This document shows, piece by piece, positions 34,697 through 44,001 of a stretch of DNA of 64,000 bases (within the stretch, counting starts at the first letter, position 1; each line of letters starts with the position of its first letter). The position numbers and the translations under genes are program-made. Origin of the DNA: Paenibacillus sp. FSL K6-0276 (GTDB taxonomy: Bacteria; Bacillota; Bacilli; Paenibacillales; Paenibacillaceae); contig NZ_CP150276.1 of assembly GCF_037977235.1 (NCBI RefSeq), positions 3,162,001 through 3,226,000 on the forward strand. The letters run 5' to 3'. The notes under the pieces are model-generated. The model did not search any database, was not told the DNA's origin, and was given only the letters and a program-made list of their open reading frames with translations.

Positions 34697-36477
34697 TAAC
34701 TCTCCTCCTCATAGAGCGCTGGAATACTTAACGTAACCGTCGTCCCTTCTTCCATTTCGCTTGCAAAAGACAAACCATAATGGTCCCCGAAATAAAGCTG
34801 AATTCGATGGTTCACATTCGCGACTCCTACACCACTGCCACTCTTATAATCTGCCTTTTGAAGCAGTAACTTGCCAATCTGCTCTGTATCCATGCCGACA
34901 CCATTGTCAATAATCTGAATAATAATATCGCTTTGCTCTCTTTTGCCCCTAATCAGAATGTGACCTTGTTCAGGATTATGCTTTATGCCATGATAGATTG
35001 CATTTTCAACTAAGGGTTGAAGGACCAATTTCAAAATACTGCATTCAAGAATATCTTCATGAACCTCTATAGAATAAGTGAATTTATGGCGATAGCGCAT
35101 GTTCTGGATCGTTAGATAGTGCCGAATATGCTCTAGTTCTCTTGCGATCGGAATCAATTCCTCGCCCTCTCCGATCGTAGAACGCAGCAGCTTCGATAGA
35201 GATGAGGTCATTTCGACCACCTCCTCCATCTTTCCAGTCTCTGCCATCCAGATGATCGAGTCTAGCGTATTATACAAAAAGTGGGGTTTAATCTGAGCTT
35301 GGAGTGCCTTCAACTCACTCACACGTTTCATCTCTTGCTCCATGACAATCTGACTCATCAACTCCTTAATCTTCATGATCATAAGATTAAAAGTTCGGGC
35401 AAGCTTGCCTATCTCGTTCGTGCTTTCAATCTCCACACGAATGTCGAACTCTCCTCGTTCCGCTTTTTTCATGTTCATTTCCAGTTTCTTGAGCGGTTTG
35501 GTCAGAGCGTACGAGAGGAACACGGATGTTGCCATAGCGAAGATCAGACTTACTGCTCCCCACAGGGCGGCGGTCCCTTGCATCCGCTGTTTGTTAGCAA
35601 CCAGATCATCTGGATAGGTAACCCCCACAATCTTCCAGCCAAAGCTGGTTGTATCCACGGTGTACAGTTTCTGTTCGTCCCCAGTGTTAACCGTAACTGA
35701 TCCACTCTTAATCCCGAGAACCGTTTCCAATTGCTCAAACTTGAGCTGCGAGTAGATCAGTTGCTGTTGAGGATGATAGACCAGGCTCCCCGCCGGATCT
35801 ACGATGAATACATAACCGCGCTTTCCCAGTTCGATTTGTTTGCACAGATTATTAATAACGCTGTAATTAAGATCTACGAGTAGCACACCCTGTCGTTCTG
35901 CTTCCATTTCGGAAAAAGTATCCAAGAGCTTTCTACTGATCGACACTACCCATCGGTATTCATCCTGAAATAGGTGCTGTACATGCGAGGAGGAAACAGC
36001 AACTCCGGTCTGGTTCATAGCTTGCTGATACCATTCTTGAGAAACCAACTCGGGAAGCGGTTTCAAAACTGCATCCAGTCGATCTGAAACCGTTATTCCT
36101 TCCGAGCTTGCATACACTATAGAAGAAATATCGGTGCGGGACTGGACTACAGAACGAAGATATTGGCTTGCTAACTGCTTATCCTTGGCCTCTCTTTCTT
36201 GCCCCGAACTCGAACCTTTCACATACTTTTCTAGATCACTGCTAGTTAACACCAATGCAGCAATACTCTCCATATTGCTAATGTAATTCTCGATGTTCAG
36301 TTTTACTTGTTCTATTAATTGTGAAGTGTAGGCTACGGAATTCCCCATGACAGCGGCTGAGGAGAGCCGATATGAAGTATAGCTCAGCACGATAGTCGTA
36401 CAGAGGATAAGAAGTGAAAATGAAATAGCAATATTAGTATGAATACTTCGACTTCGAAAGAAGCGATGACGTTTCAT
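34696..36477 (-). CDS. YesM-type sensor histidine kinase
   Basis: A 593-residue membrane kinase: transmembrane segments at about 14-34 and 298-320 flank an extracellular Cache-like sensor; HAMP (about 320-375, MKKAERGEFDIRVEIESTNEIG); HisKA_7TM/LytS-type phosphoacceptor QIKPHFLYNTLDSIIW (His near 405); HATPase_c with N box LVENAIYHGIK and IDNGVGMD. ATG overlaps the regulator stop by 4 bases after GGAGAATCTCC. It partners the AraC-type regulator upstream and probably the anchored sugar-binding protein downstream. Confidence 0.92.
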   Translation of the reverse strand: MKRHRFFRSRSIHTNIAISFSLLILCTTIVLSYTSYRLSSAAVMGNSVAYTSQLIEQVKLNIENYISNMESIAALVLTSSDLEKYVKGSSSGQEREAKDKQLASQYLRSVVQSRTDISSIVYASSEGITVSDRLDAVLKPLPELVSQEWYQQAMNQTGVAVSSSHVQHLFQDEYRWVVSISRKLLDTFSEMEAERQGVLLVDLNYSVINNLCKQIELGKRGYVFIVDPAGSLVYHPQQQLIYSQLKFEQLETVLGIKSGSVTVNTGDEQKLYTVDTTSFGWKIVGVTYPDDLVANKQRMQGTAALWGAVSLIFAMATSVFLSYALTKPLKKLEMNMKKAERGEFDIRVEIESTNEIGKLARTFNLMIMKIKELMSQIVMEQEMKRVSELKALQAQIKPHFLYNTLDSIIWMAETGKMEEVVEMTSSLSKLLRSTIGEGEELIPIARELEHIRHYLTIQNMRYRHKFTYSIEVHEDILECSILKLVLQPLVENAIYHGIKHNPEQGHILIRGKREQSDIIIQIIDNGVGMDTEQIGKLLLQKADYKSGSGVGVANVNHRIQLYFGDHYGLSFASEMEEGTTVTLSIPALYEEES

Positions 36478-38084
36478 AGAGGGAGATTCTCCTTCTGTCG
36501 CTGTCGATATTCCTTCGGTGTGATCCCTACATTACGTTTGAAAATAACACTGAAATACTGTGGATCAGCATAGCCAACTCTAGCAGCGATATCATAAGTC
36601 TTCAACTGTGTGACTGCAAGGAGTTCTTTAGCTTTATCCAAACGGAGACGAGTTAAATACTCAATAAAAGTCTCGCCGGTATGCTGTTTAAAAGTCGCAC
36701 TGAAATAACTGATGCTCATAAAAATATGGCTACACAGCTCATTGAGTGAGAAGCTGTCATTACAATAATTATCTCGAATATAAGCTTCCGCGGCTTTCAT
36801 CTGAGAAGTCCTAACTGTTGTTCTTTGTTCCGATAGCTTAAGTATCAGCTCATGGCAAGTTCTCTCTAGATAATTCCTAGCTTCATCTAAAGTCTTTAGG
36901 GCAGCAACCTCTGCGAACATATCTTGAGAAACAAGCACTGTATTAGGGAATCCGATATCCACTACATAATTCATTAGAGAGACGAGCATCTGGTAGATGC
37001 TACTGCGGCAGCCTTCTATTGAGGAGCTATTACTCTTTAGTTCCTGAAACCATTTGGAGAGGACCTCCGAGATCGCTGAAGCTTTACCTGTCTTCAATGC
37101 GGATATGAATTGCTTTTCCCATGATGAGAAATGTGCTTGATCCAATCCTTTACCAAACTCAAGATCCTGAATGGAGATAACCTTATCTATGCCTAAAAGA
37201 TATCGATATTCTATCGATGAAATCGCTTCCTGGAAAGATTGTGGTATTTGCTGCAAGCCAGAGTATTTTCGACCGATGCCGATGGTAGCCGTCAGCTTCA
37301 AATATTTGTTCAAGCTGGTCTGAACTTGATCCGCGAGAAGCTGTGTTGTGACTTCGATCTCTTCTGAATCCCCTGATAATATCGCGGCGAGTTTACCATC
37401 TCTCGTCTGAAACACAACGCCTCCCTGCTCCTTCTCAAGTTGCTCCTGCACAATGTTAAAAGCGGCAAAACGAAGTAGCTCTGCATCAGAAGCAATGTCC
37501 TGGCTCCGATTCTCCATTTCTATATCTATTACGATTGCAAGCTTAACCGCACCCTGCAACTGTATATGAAAATAATTCATTTTATTCTCGATCTCTTCGT
37601 TTTTCATACGAGTAGTAACAAGTTTCTCCAGAAATCGTTCGCGGAGCAAAGGAAAGCTCTGATTTAATTGCATGCGAAGCTTAGCGATATTGGCTTTTTG
37701 TAAATGCTCTTCATCCAAATCCTGCTTCATTTTGCTTAGAAATTCGGCAAACTCACGGGCATTAATCGGTTTTAACAAATATTCAGTCACCTTCAAGGTT
37801 ATAGCCCGCTTGGCGTATTCGAAGTCTTCATATCCAGTTACGATAATGACCTTCATGTCCCGATAACGTTCCATTACAGCTTTGGCCAATCCTAATCCAT
37901 CCATAAAGGGCATGTAAATATCTGTAATAATCACATCTGGTCGATACTGCTCGATCGCTTCAAGGGCATCTCTGCCGTTATCGAAATCACCAACAAGCTC
38001 AAAACCATATTTGTTCCATGATATCTTCTGTTTGATCCCCTCACGAACCTCATCTTCATCATCAACCAGAATAATCTTATACAT
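36474..38084 (-). CDS. YesN-type AraC-family response regulator
   Basis: A 536-residue regulator: receiver domain (1-120; phosphoacceptor D55 in IITDIYMPFMDG, acidic pair D8/D9/E10, K in LLKPINA), a central helical region (about 170-400) and a C-terminal AraC HTH (435-536; FSLNELCSHIFMSISYFSATFKQ, YDIAARVGYADPQYFSVIFK). AGGAGG lies just before the ATG. First gene of the sensor operon. It probably activates the adjacent RbsB/C/A-type importer. Confidence 0.92.
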   Translation of the reverse strand: MYKIILVDDEDEVREGIKQKISWNKYGFELVGDFDNGRDALEAIEQYRPDVIITDIYMPFMDGLGLAKAVMERYRDMKVIIVTGYEDFEYAKRAITLKVTEYLLKPINAREFAEFLSKMKQDLDEEHLQKANIAKLRMQLNQSFPLLRERFLEKLVTTRMKNEEIENKMNYFHIQLQGAVKLAIVIDIEMENRSQDIASDAELLRFAAFNIVQEQLEKEQGGVVFQTRDGKLAAILSGDSEEIEVTTQLLADQVQTSLNKYLKLTATIGIGRKYSGLQQIPQSFQEAISSIEYRYLLGIDKVISIQDLEFGKGLDQAHFSSWEKQFISALKTGKASAISEVLSKWFQELKSNSSSIEGCRSSIYQMLVSLMNYVVDIGFPNTVLVSQDMFAEVAALKTLDEARNYLERTCHELILKLSEQRTTVRTSQMKAAEAYIRDNYCNDSFSLNELCSHIFMSISYFSATFKQHTGETFIEYLTRLRLDKAKELLAVTQLKTYDIAARVGYADPQYFSVIFKRNVGITPKEYRQRQKENLPL

Positions 38085-38153
38085 CCAACACCTCCTAAGC
38101 TATTAACGCATCCATTCCTCTTAATGTAAATGTTTACCTTTTTGTATAAGCAT

Positions 38154-38186
38154 AATAGAGGTTGCCTTTGTGAGGCAACCTCTATT
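38154..38186 (-). terminator. Terminator of the sugar importer operon
   Basis: AATAGAGGTTGCC pairs perfectly with GGCAACCTCTATT downstream of the binding lipoprotein gene and before the regulator operon. On the minus strand ATGC follows rather than a long T run, so some read-through is possible. Confidence 0.75.
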
Positions 38187-38197
38187 ATTAATATCTC

Positions 38198-39178
38198 CTA
38201 TTCGTATAGCAGAGGTTTGATTTCATCGGAATCAATATTGTTCTTATCATACCAGTGAAACCCGGTGTCAATATTCTTTTCTACGGTCTCCCCTTTAATC
38301 GCCTGAACAGCTGCCTTCACTGCTTGATAACCAATACCAATGGGATCCTGTGTAACAGCACCAGCCACAACACCACTACGAATTGCGTCCATTAACTGTT
38401 TACCGGAGTCAAAGCCGATGACCACAATCTTTCCACCCATCTGCAATTCATTTACCGCATTAGCCACACCTACTGCAGAACCTTCATTTGAGCCATAGAT
38501 CCCTTTAAGGTCTGGATTGGCCTGCATCATCGCTTTAGCTAGATCCGTGGATTTCAACTGATCTCCACCGCCATATTGCGGCTCTAACACTTCAATATCT
38601 GGATATTTCGCTTTCATTTGTTCTAAGAAGCCATCACGACGCTGTTGTCCTGTGCTACTTGTTTGGTCATGTACGACTAGACCTACTTTGCCCTTCTTGC
38701 CAACCAACTCAGCCATTTTATCAGCTGCCAATGCTGCTGCCGCTTTATTGTCAGTCGCTGCTGTTGCTACAGGGATATCGCTGTCTACTCCAGAGTCAAA
38801 GCCAATGATTGGAATATTGTTTTCCTTTGCTTTTTCCAGATAAGGAATCGCTGCTTTGCTGTCCAGAGCTGCTAATGCGATTGCTGCAGGTTTCTTGTCT
38901 AGCGCCGTCTGCAACATTTCAATTTGTTTATCTACCTGACTCTCATTTTCAGGTCCTTCAAACGTGATCTCGACGTTAAACTCCTTAGCAGCCTTCTCAG
39001 CTCCTTGCTTAACCGCTTGCCAGAATTGATGCTGAAATCCTTTTGAAATGACTGGGATATATGGTTTGTCTGAACCGGATGCACTCTTTTTGCTATCACT
39101 GTTGTTACAAGCACCAAGTAAGGTAGTAGCCAGTAACAAACTGGCAATCATGATAATCCCTCTGCGACGCTGTTTCAT
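38198..39178 (-). CDS. Ribose-type sugar-binding lipoprotein
   Basis: A 326-residue lipoprotein (lipobox TLLGAC near residue 24) of the Peripla_BP_4/RbsB class: GFQHQFWQAVKQGAEKAAKEFNVE, AIALAALDSKAAIPYLEKA, GFDSGVDSD, and IYGSNEGSAVGVANAV. It resembles the anchored protein at 33707, which shares about the same fold and sugar-pocket motifs, so both may bind the same pentose or hexose. Third gene of the importer operon, after ATPase and permease. Confidence 0.9.
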   Translation of the reverse strand: MKQRRRGIIMIASLLLATTLLGACNNSDSKKSASGSDKPYIPVISKGFQHQFWQAVKQGAEKAAKEFNVEITFEGPENESQVDKQIEMLQTALDKKPAAIALAALDSKAAIPYLEKAKENNIPIIGFDSGVDSDIPVATAATDNKAAAALAADKMAELVGKKGKVGLVVHDQTSSTGQQRRDGFLEQMKAKYPDIEVLEPQYGGGDQLKSTDLAKAMMQANPDLKGIYGSNEGSAVGVANAVNELQMGGKIVVIGFDSGKQLMDAIRSGVVAGAVTQDPIGIGYQAVKAAVQAIKGETVEKNIDTGFHWYDKNNIDSDEIKPLLYE

Positions 39179-39238
39179 TTAATATTTCCCCCTCGTCATT
39201 TGCTTTGTATATCACTCCATATGGAGATAATACCTCGT

Positions 39239-40231
39239 TCATTGCTTCCGTCTGCGCAGAATATCAGCATATACTGCTATGATGATGACTACACCAACAA
39301 TGACTGTTCGCCATTCCTGTGCAACGGACATAATCTGCAAGCCATTTGTCAGTACACTCATTATCAGTGCACCGATAATCGTACCCAGAATAGAACCGAC
39401 GCCCCCACTTAAAGATGTACCTCCAATTACAACGGCTGCTATGGCTTCAAGCTCATAACCAGTACCAAGTGACGGCTGGGCTGAATTAAGTCGGGATGCC
39501 ATCAGGATACCAGCGATTCCACTGAAGATCCCTGTAATGGTATAGATCACAATTTTCCATTTGACCGTATTCACACCTGATAAGCGAGTCGCTTCTTCAT
39601 TGCTGCCAAGTGCAAAGTTATAGCGTCCAATAATTGTTTTCGATAAGATGACGCTTGCAATAACACCGAGCAATAGGAAGATTACGATGGTATTAGGAAT
39701 GCCAGGGATCATCTTGCCCATTGCAATCTTGGCAAATATCGGATCATCATTGAAATAAATCGGCTTGGCACCCGTTATGACAAGTGACAATCCCTTAGTA
39801 ACCATCATGATCGCTAGAGTAGCGATAAAGGGCGGAATACTCATCTTCGCCACCATCAAACCGCTTATAAATCCACACAGTGCACCCGCTAGAATCCCGC
39901 CTAGAATTCCAAGTGGAACGGGTAGTCCCCAGAATGTAATGATGACACCAACCATCACCGAGGAGAAGGTCATCACAGTTCCCAAAGCTAGGTCGATTCC
40001 ACCCGTAATAATTACAAAGGTTGCTCCTAGCGCTAATACTCCGATTACAGCTGTAGAGACGAGAATACCCACTAGATTAGAGAACTGAAAAAAGTTACTT
40101 GATGCTACGGAAAATACGATGACCAATATGATCAAACTTGCGAATGCCAATAATTTTTGTTTGAATCCTGATTGCCCCCCGGTTTGCTTCGAGCCGATAG
40201 GTTGGCTAATCACTTTATTTGCGATCCTCAT
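39239..40231 (-). CDS. Ribose-type ABC transporter permease
   Basis: A 330-residue permease of the RbsC/BPD_transp_2 family with about eight to ten segments; GGIDLALGTVMTFSSV and AVVIGGTSLSGGVGSILGTIIGALI are the usual conserved blocks. GGAGGTGTC precedes ATG. It forms the homodimeric channel that works with the double ATPase upstream and the binding protein downstream. The sugar is not identifiable from sequence alone. Confidence 0.92.
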   Translation of the reverse strand: MRIANKVISQPIGSKQTGGQSGFKQKLLAFASLIILVIVFSVASSNFFQFSNLVGILVSTAVIGVLALGATFVIITGGIDLALGTVMTFSSVMVGVIITFWGLPVPLGILGGILAGALCGFISGLMVAKMSIPPFIATLAIMMVTKGLSLVITGAKPIYFNDDPIFAKIAMGKMIPGIPNTIVIFLLLGVIASVILSKTIIGRYNFALGSNEEATRLSGVNTVKWKIVIYTITGIFSGIAGILMASRLNSAQPSLGTGYELEAIAAVVIGGTSLSGGVGSILGTIIGALIMSVLTNGLQIMSVAQEWRTVIVGVVIIIAVYADILRRRKQ

Positions 40232-40263
40232 AACCTTGACACCTCCGATAAACTCTTGAACGA

Positions 40264-41763
40264 TTATGAACGCATCGTCGCGTATTTCATAATTGCTTCT
40301 TGCGATGCTTCTTCTGCGATTAGTTCTCCAGTTATACGTCCTTCACACATGACAATAATGCGATGACTCATTCTTAGAATCTCTAAGAGATCTGAGGAGA
40401 CTATAATGATCGCTTTTCCTTCGCTCGCCAACTGATCAAGCAACTTATAGATCTCACTTTTCGCCCCTACATCAATACCACGTGTCGGTTCGTCGAAGAT
40501 CAGCACATCGCAGTCTCTCGTCAACCATTTACCGATAACTACTTTTTGCTGATTACCACCGGACAAGAATTTGACTTTTTGGCTTATACTTGGAGTCTTG
40601 GTTGCTAGTGATTCTGCATGCTGCTCCGCTGACTTTCGCATTTCCCGATCCTTCATCCATCCGAATGCATTACGGAATTTATAGAAGGAAGCAATCGCAT
40701 TATTCATGCTAATGTCCATATCTACAAGCAGTCCGTAGCGTTTGCGATCTTCGGACAAATAGCCAATACCATGCTGCACCGCTTGATGAGGCTGTCGTAT
40801 ACGAACCGTATTTCCATGCAGCTTAATCTCACCTTTATCGATAGGATCAGCCCCAAATACGGCGCGAACAACCTCAGTACGTCCAGCTCCCATTAATCCA
40901 GCGAAACCCAGAATCTCACCTTTATTCAGATGAAAGCTGATATCCTTCAACAATTGCCCACTGGATAGATTCTGAACTTCTAATACAACTTGCTGTGTCT
41001 GTTTCGATATTGTCGGCTTTGACGCTTGATAAAGTTCACGACCGACCATCATGCTAATAATTTGATCAATTGTTACCGAATCCGTCCGAACGGTATCCAC
41101 ATAGCAACCATCACGCATGACTGTAATGCGGTCTGAGATCCGTTTCAATTCATCCATTCGGTGAGAGATGTATATGATGCCTACCCCTTCTTGTCGTAAC
41201 TGCTCGATCATACGGAATAACTCGTTAATTTCCGTATCTGTCAACGCTGCGGTTGGTTCATCCATAATCAGTACTTCCGCATTGAAGGACAATGCTTTGG
41301 CGATTTCAACCATTTGCTGATTAGCGACAGTCAGGTCTGAGACCAAAGTCTTCGGATCCAACTTTAGGTTCATCTGATCAAACAGTTCCTGCACCTTACG
41401 ATTCTGCTCCTGATCATCAACGAACCATTTCAGTGCCTTACGCGGCTCACGACCAATAAATATATTTTGGGCCACTGTAAGATGCGGCATTAAATTCAAT
41501 TCTTGATGGATAATACTGATTCCAAGTTCCTGCGCAGCACGGGTATTGGCTATTTCCACCTCTGATCCCTTGTACCACATCTGACCCGCATCTTTGGAAT
41601 AGACACCAGTTGCAATTTTCATCAGGGTAGACTTCCCTGCACCATTTTCTCCAACTAATGCATGAACTTCTCCACGCTTCAGTTCAAATTGACATTGATT
41701 CAATGCATGAACACCTGGGAAAAATTTATCGATTCCCGCCATACGGAGCAATACTTCGTCCAT
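40264..41763 (-). CDS. Ribose-type sugar ABC transporter double ATPase
   Basis: A 499-residue RbsA/MglA-like protein with two nucleotide-binding domains. First: GENGAGKST (about 37), signature LTVANQQM (degenerate), Walker B LIMDEPTAALT. Second: the degenerate Walker A GLMGAGRTE typical of this family (about 285), signature LSGGNQQKV, Walker B LIFDEPTRGIDVG. First gene of the importer operon; GAGGTGG precedes ATG. A cre site 40 bases upstream suggests catabolite repression. Confidence 0.93.
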   Translation of the reverse strand: MDEVLLRMAGIDKFFPGVHALNQCQFELKRGEVHALVGENGAGKSTLMKIATGVYSKDAGQMWYKGSEVEIANTRAAQELGISIIHQELNLMPHLTVAQNIFIGREPRKALKWFVDDQEQNRKVQELFDQMNLKLDPKTLVSDLTVANQQMVEIAKALSFNAEVLIMDEPTAALTDTEINELFRMIEQLRQEGVGIIYISHRMDELKRISDRITVMRDGCYVDTVRTDSVTIDQIISMMVGRELYQASKPTISKQTQQVVLEVQNLSSGQLLKDISFHLNKGEILGFAGLMGAGRTEVVRAVFGADPIDKGEIKLHGNTVRIRQPHQAVQHGIGYLSEDRKRYGLLVDMDISMNNAIASFYKFRNAFGWMKDREMRKSAEQHAESLATKTPSISQKVKFLSGGNQQKVVIGKWLTRDCDVLIFDEPTRGIDVGAKSEIYKLLDQLASEGKAIIIVSSDLLEILRMSHRIIVMCEGRITGELIAEEASQEAIMKYATMRS

Positions 41764-41801
41764 TTGATATCCACCTCAAATTTATGAATGCTTTTTTATG
41801 A

Positions 41802-41815
41802 AGTAATCGCTTTCA
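41802..41815 (-). promoter_or_regulatory. cre site upstream of ribose-type importer
   Basis: Read on the minus strand TGAAAGCGATTACT matches the cre consensus TGWAANCGNTNWCA at 13 of 14 positions, about 40 bases before the ATPase start. CcpA repression is inferred. Confidence 0.7.
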
Positions 41816-41918
41816 ATCTTGAATGTAAAATTATTGTATATCCTATAACTTTCCAATGTAATGGAATATTCTCCGCAAAAACGTTTAAAATTTTATGTTT
41901 TGAACCAAGCAGAAACGG

Positions 41919-42005
41919 CTGCGCCGTCTTTTCAGGGATGGTGCAGCCGTTTCTGCGAGAAATATATGGATAATGTATAGCGTAAAATATATACTTTCTT
42001 ATATT
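41919..42005. repeat. Intergenic paired-hairpin repeat, copy D
   Basis: A strong hairpin (GCAGAAACGGCTGC / GCAGCCGTTTCTGC, 41919-41956) followed by an AT-rich inverted repeat (GAAATATA...TATACTTTCTTATATT). The best-formed copy, in the orientation of copy B, between the sugar importer promoter and the methyltransferase terminator. Confidence 0.65.
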
Positions 42006-42014
42006 CACAAAAAA

Positions 42015-42041
42015 GCTGAACCGAGACAATCTCAGTTCAGC
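42015..42041 (-). terminator. Terminator of EamA-methyltransferase operon
   Basis: On the minus strand GCTGAACTGAGA-TTG-TCTCGGTTCAGC is followed by TTTTTTG. Confidence 0.9.
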
Positions 42042-42052
42042 GCATATGTTTA

Positions 42053-42892
42053 TTACAGACCCTTTCCGGCCACCAAGGTGAACGTCTTTGGTATTCCTTT
42101 ATCATAAACGTCCGAGGATAGATTGGGTTCTTCGACTAATTGGCGGATCACAAGTCCAGAACTGGCAGCAGCTGTTACAATTTCTCCAAGTGTCCAGCGG
42201 CGCCAATATACATCGCTATGTTCCTGTTCACCTACTGGTTTACCTGTGGAAGGCAAATACTTAGAGTACGAGACCTTTTTTTCTTCCAATGTCGTATCGA
42301 AATAGTCACCGCTAACTTTGTGCTTGCGAACCTTAGCAGTAGATCCTTTGGACGAAATAAGCTTAGTCGTCACAGGATGGAAATCCCTAAGAATAAATAC
42401 CCCGTCAGGAGATAGCAATCTACGGACTGTTTCCATGAACGGTGCAAGGTCGGTAAAGTAGTGTACAATCCCTAACTCCGCAAATACGATATCATATGAA
42501 CCGTCGAGCACGTGATCTGGAAGCTTAAGAACATCCGATACGATGTAGGTAAGCTGAATACCCGCTTCTTGTGCAAGATCAGCCGCATAACGCGCATTAG
42601 CTTCCGAGAAGTCGGCAACCGTTACGTCCGCCCCAAGTAATGACAGTGCAACTGCCTTCATTCCGTTTGATCCCATAAGATTCATCATTTTTTTACCCTG
42701 CACATCTCCAAAATAAGTAGAGAGCGGGTACAGCTTTGCACTTGGTTCCTTGATTAACTTGGCTGCTGCCTCTGACGGTGTACCAAATCGAGCAACCCAA
42801 GCTGTGTACGTGTCTTCGTTCCATAGTTCCTCACTCGTTGGCCCTGTGTTTTTTTCAGTATTCTGATCTACAATTTGATCTTGTTCTTCCAT
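42053..42892 (-). CDS. Class I SAM-dependent methyltransferase
   Basis: A 279-residue methyltransferase (from ATG 42892 behind AAAGGGG). After an N-terminal helical part (SEELWNEDTYTAWVARFG), the Rossmann motifs follow: MMNLMGSNGMKAVALSLLGADVTVADFS (motif I and the acidic SAM ribose ligand), SYDIVFAELGIVHYF and LSPDGVFILRDFHPV. The frame is open upstream to 43027 within the exporter gene, which is not supported. It lies 32 bases after the EamA exporter gene. Substrate unknown. Confidence 0.85.
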   Translation of the reverse strand: MEEQDQIVDQNTEKNTGPTSEELWNEDTYTAWVARFGTPSEAAAKLIKEPSAKLYPLSTYFGDVQGKKMMNLMGSNGMKAVALSLLGADVTVADFSEANARYAADLAQEAGIQLTYIVSDVLKLPDHVLDGSYDIVFAELGIVHYFTDLAPFMETVRRLLSPDGVFILRDFHPVTTKLISSKGSTAKVRKHKVSGDYFDTTLEEKKVSYSKYLPSTGKPVGEQEHSDVYWRRWTLGEIVTAAASSGLVIRQLVEEPNLSSDVYDKGIPKTFTLVAGKGL

Positions 42893-42924
42893 ACCTTGCG
42901 ACCCCTTTATGATTAAAATATCTG

Positions 42925-43839
42925 TTATGAAGCATTCTGAATGGCATCTGCCACCTGAATCGTTTTCTTTCTTCCAGCATACAAATATACGCCCAGTCCA
43001 AACATAACCAAAAGTCCACCTGCCCATTGTAGCGCAGTTAATTGTTCTCCTAAGAGCAAATAAGCAAGGATACTAGCCCCCACTGGTTCGCCTAAGATGT
43101 TCATAGATACCGTAGTTGCGGATACATACTGTAGTAGCCAATTAAATAAAATATGGCCGAATACCGTAGGTACCACTGCAAGCAATAGGAAGATTCCCCA
43201 CTCATTCGCAGGATAGTTGAAGAAGGAAATCCCCATAATCAGATTGTATATGGCAAACACACCAGCCGCTGACAAGAACACTATCAAGCTATACAAATAT
43301 GAGGGCATGCGCACTACAAGCTTTTGACCGATAAGCATATGCACAGCTACCGCTACTGTTCCTCCAACCGATAACAAATCACCTTTCAGATTATCCGCAG
43401 AAATACCAATATCTCCCCAGCCGATAAACACTACTCCGCCAATAGCAATACTCAGCCCCAGAATAGCAGACACAGCCGTTTTTTCCTTATACAAAAAATA
43501 AACGCCCAGCATAATAAACACTGGCTCCAGCGCCATGATCATCGTTGAACTTGCTACCGAAGTATACTTCAAAGAGCCCATCCAAAGCAAAAAATGTAGA
43601 GCTAGCATAGCGCCTGAGAACATAAGCATGATCCAGTCTTTTTTACGAAGAGCGAACGCAGCTCCACTGTAAGGTCTTGCAAAAGGCAACATCAGCAGTG
43701 AGGTGAACAGAAGCCGATACATTCCTTGTACAGATGCTGGTGCTGCAGACCATTTAATAAAAATGGCAGAAAAAGAGATAGCCACAATCCCAATCAACAT
43801 TAAAATGGGAATAGGAAGTGGTGGTTTTTTAAGCTTCAC
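42925..43839 (-). CDS. DMT-superfamily exporter (EamA domains)
   Basis: A 304-residue membrane protein with ten predicted segments in two EamA halves (about 10-140 and 155-290; SATTVSMNILGEPVGASILAYLLLGE in the second). Family members export amino acids, nucleosides or drugs. Start is GTG 43839 after AAAGGA. Followed by the methyltransferase on the same strand, with one terminator for both. Confidence 0.9.
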   Translation of the reverse strand: MKLKKPPLPIPILMLIGIVAISFSAIFIKWSAAPASVQGMYRLLFTSLLMLPFARPYSGAAFALRKKDWIMLMFSGAMLALHFLLWMGSLKYTSVASSTMIMALEPVFIMLGVYFLYKEKTAVSAILGLSIAIGGVVFIGWGDIGISADNLKGDLLSVGGTVAVAVHMLIGQKLVVRMPSYLYSLIVFLSAAGVFAIYNLIMGISFFNYPANEWGIFLLLAVVPTVFGHILFNWLLQYVSATTVSMNILGEPVGASILAYLLLGEQLTALQWAGGLLVMFGLGVYLYAGRKKTIQVADAIQNAS

Positions 43840-43932
43840 ATGGTACGCGTCCTTTCACTATCTTAAGTCACATATGTTAATTTAACGCAGACCGTGAAAA
43901 AATGCATCTATTTTCATTAAATTTCACTAAAA

Positions 43933-43973
43933 AAAGCATAAGCAATGTCATTTCTGACGAGAGTATATGCTTT
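43933..43973 (-). terminator. Terminator after vanW-type gene
   Basis: On the minus strand AAAGCATA...GTCA-GAAA-TGAC...TATGCTTT is followed by several T. The middle of the stem is imperfect. Confidence 0.7.
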
Positions 43974-44001
43974 ATGGGTACAGCGTAATATCAAATTGCT
44001 C

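Noticed and set aside
38134-38150. Possible cre site before the YesN-type regulator (AATGTTTACC)
   Set aside because: The central CG of the cre consensus is missing.
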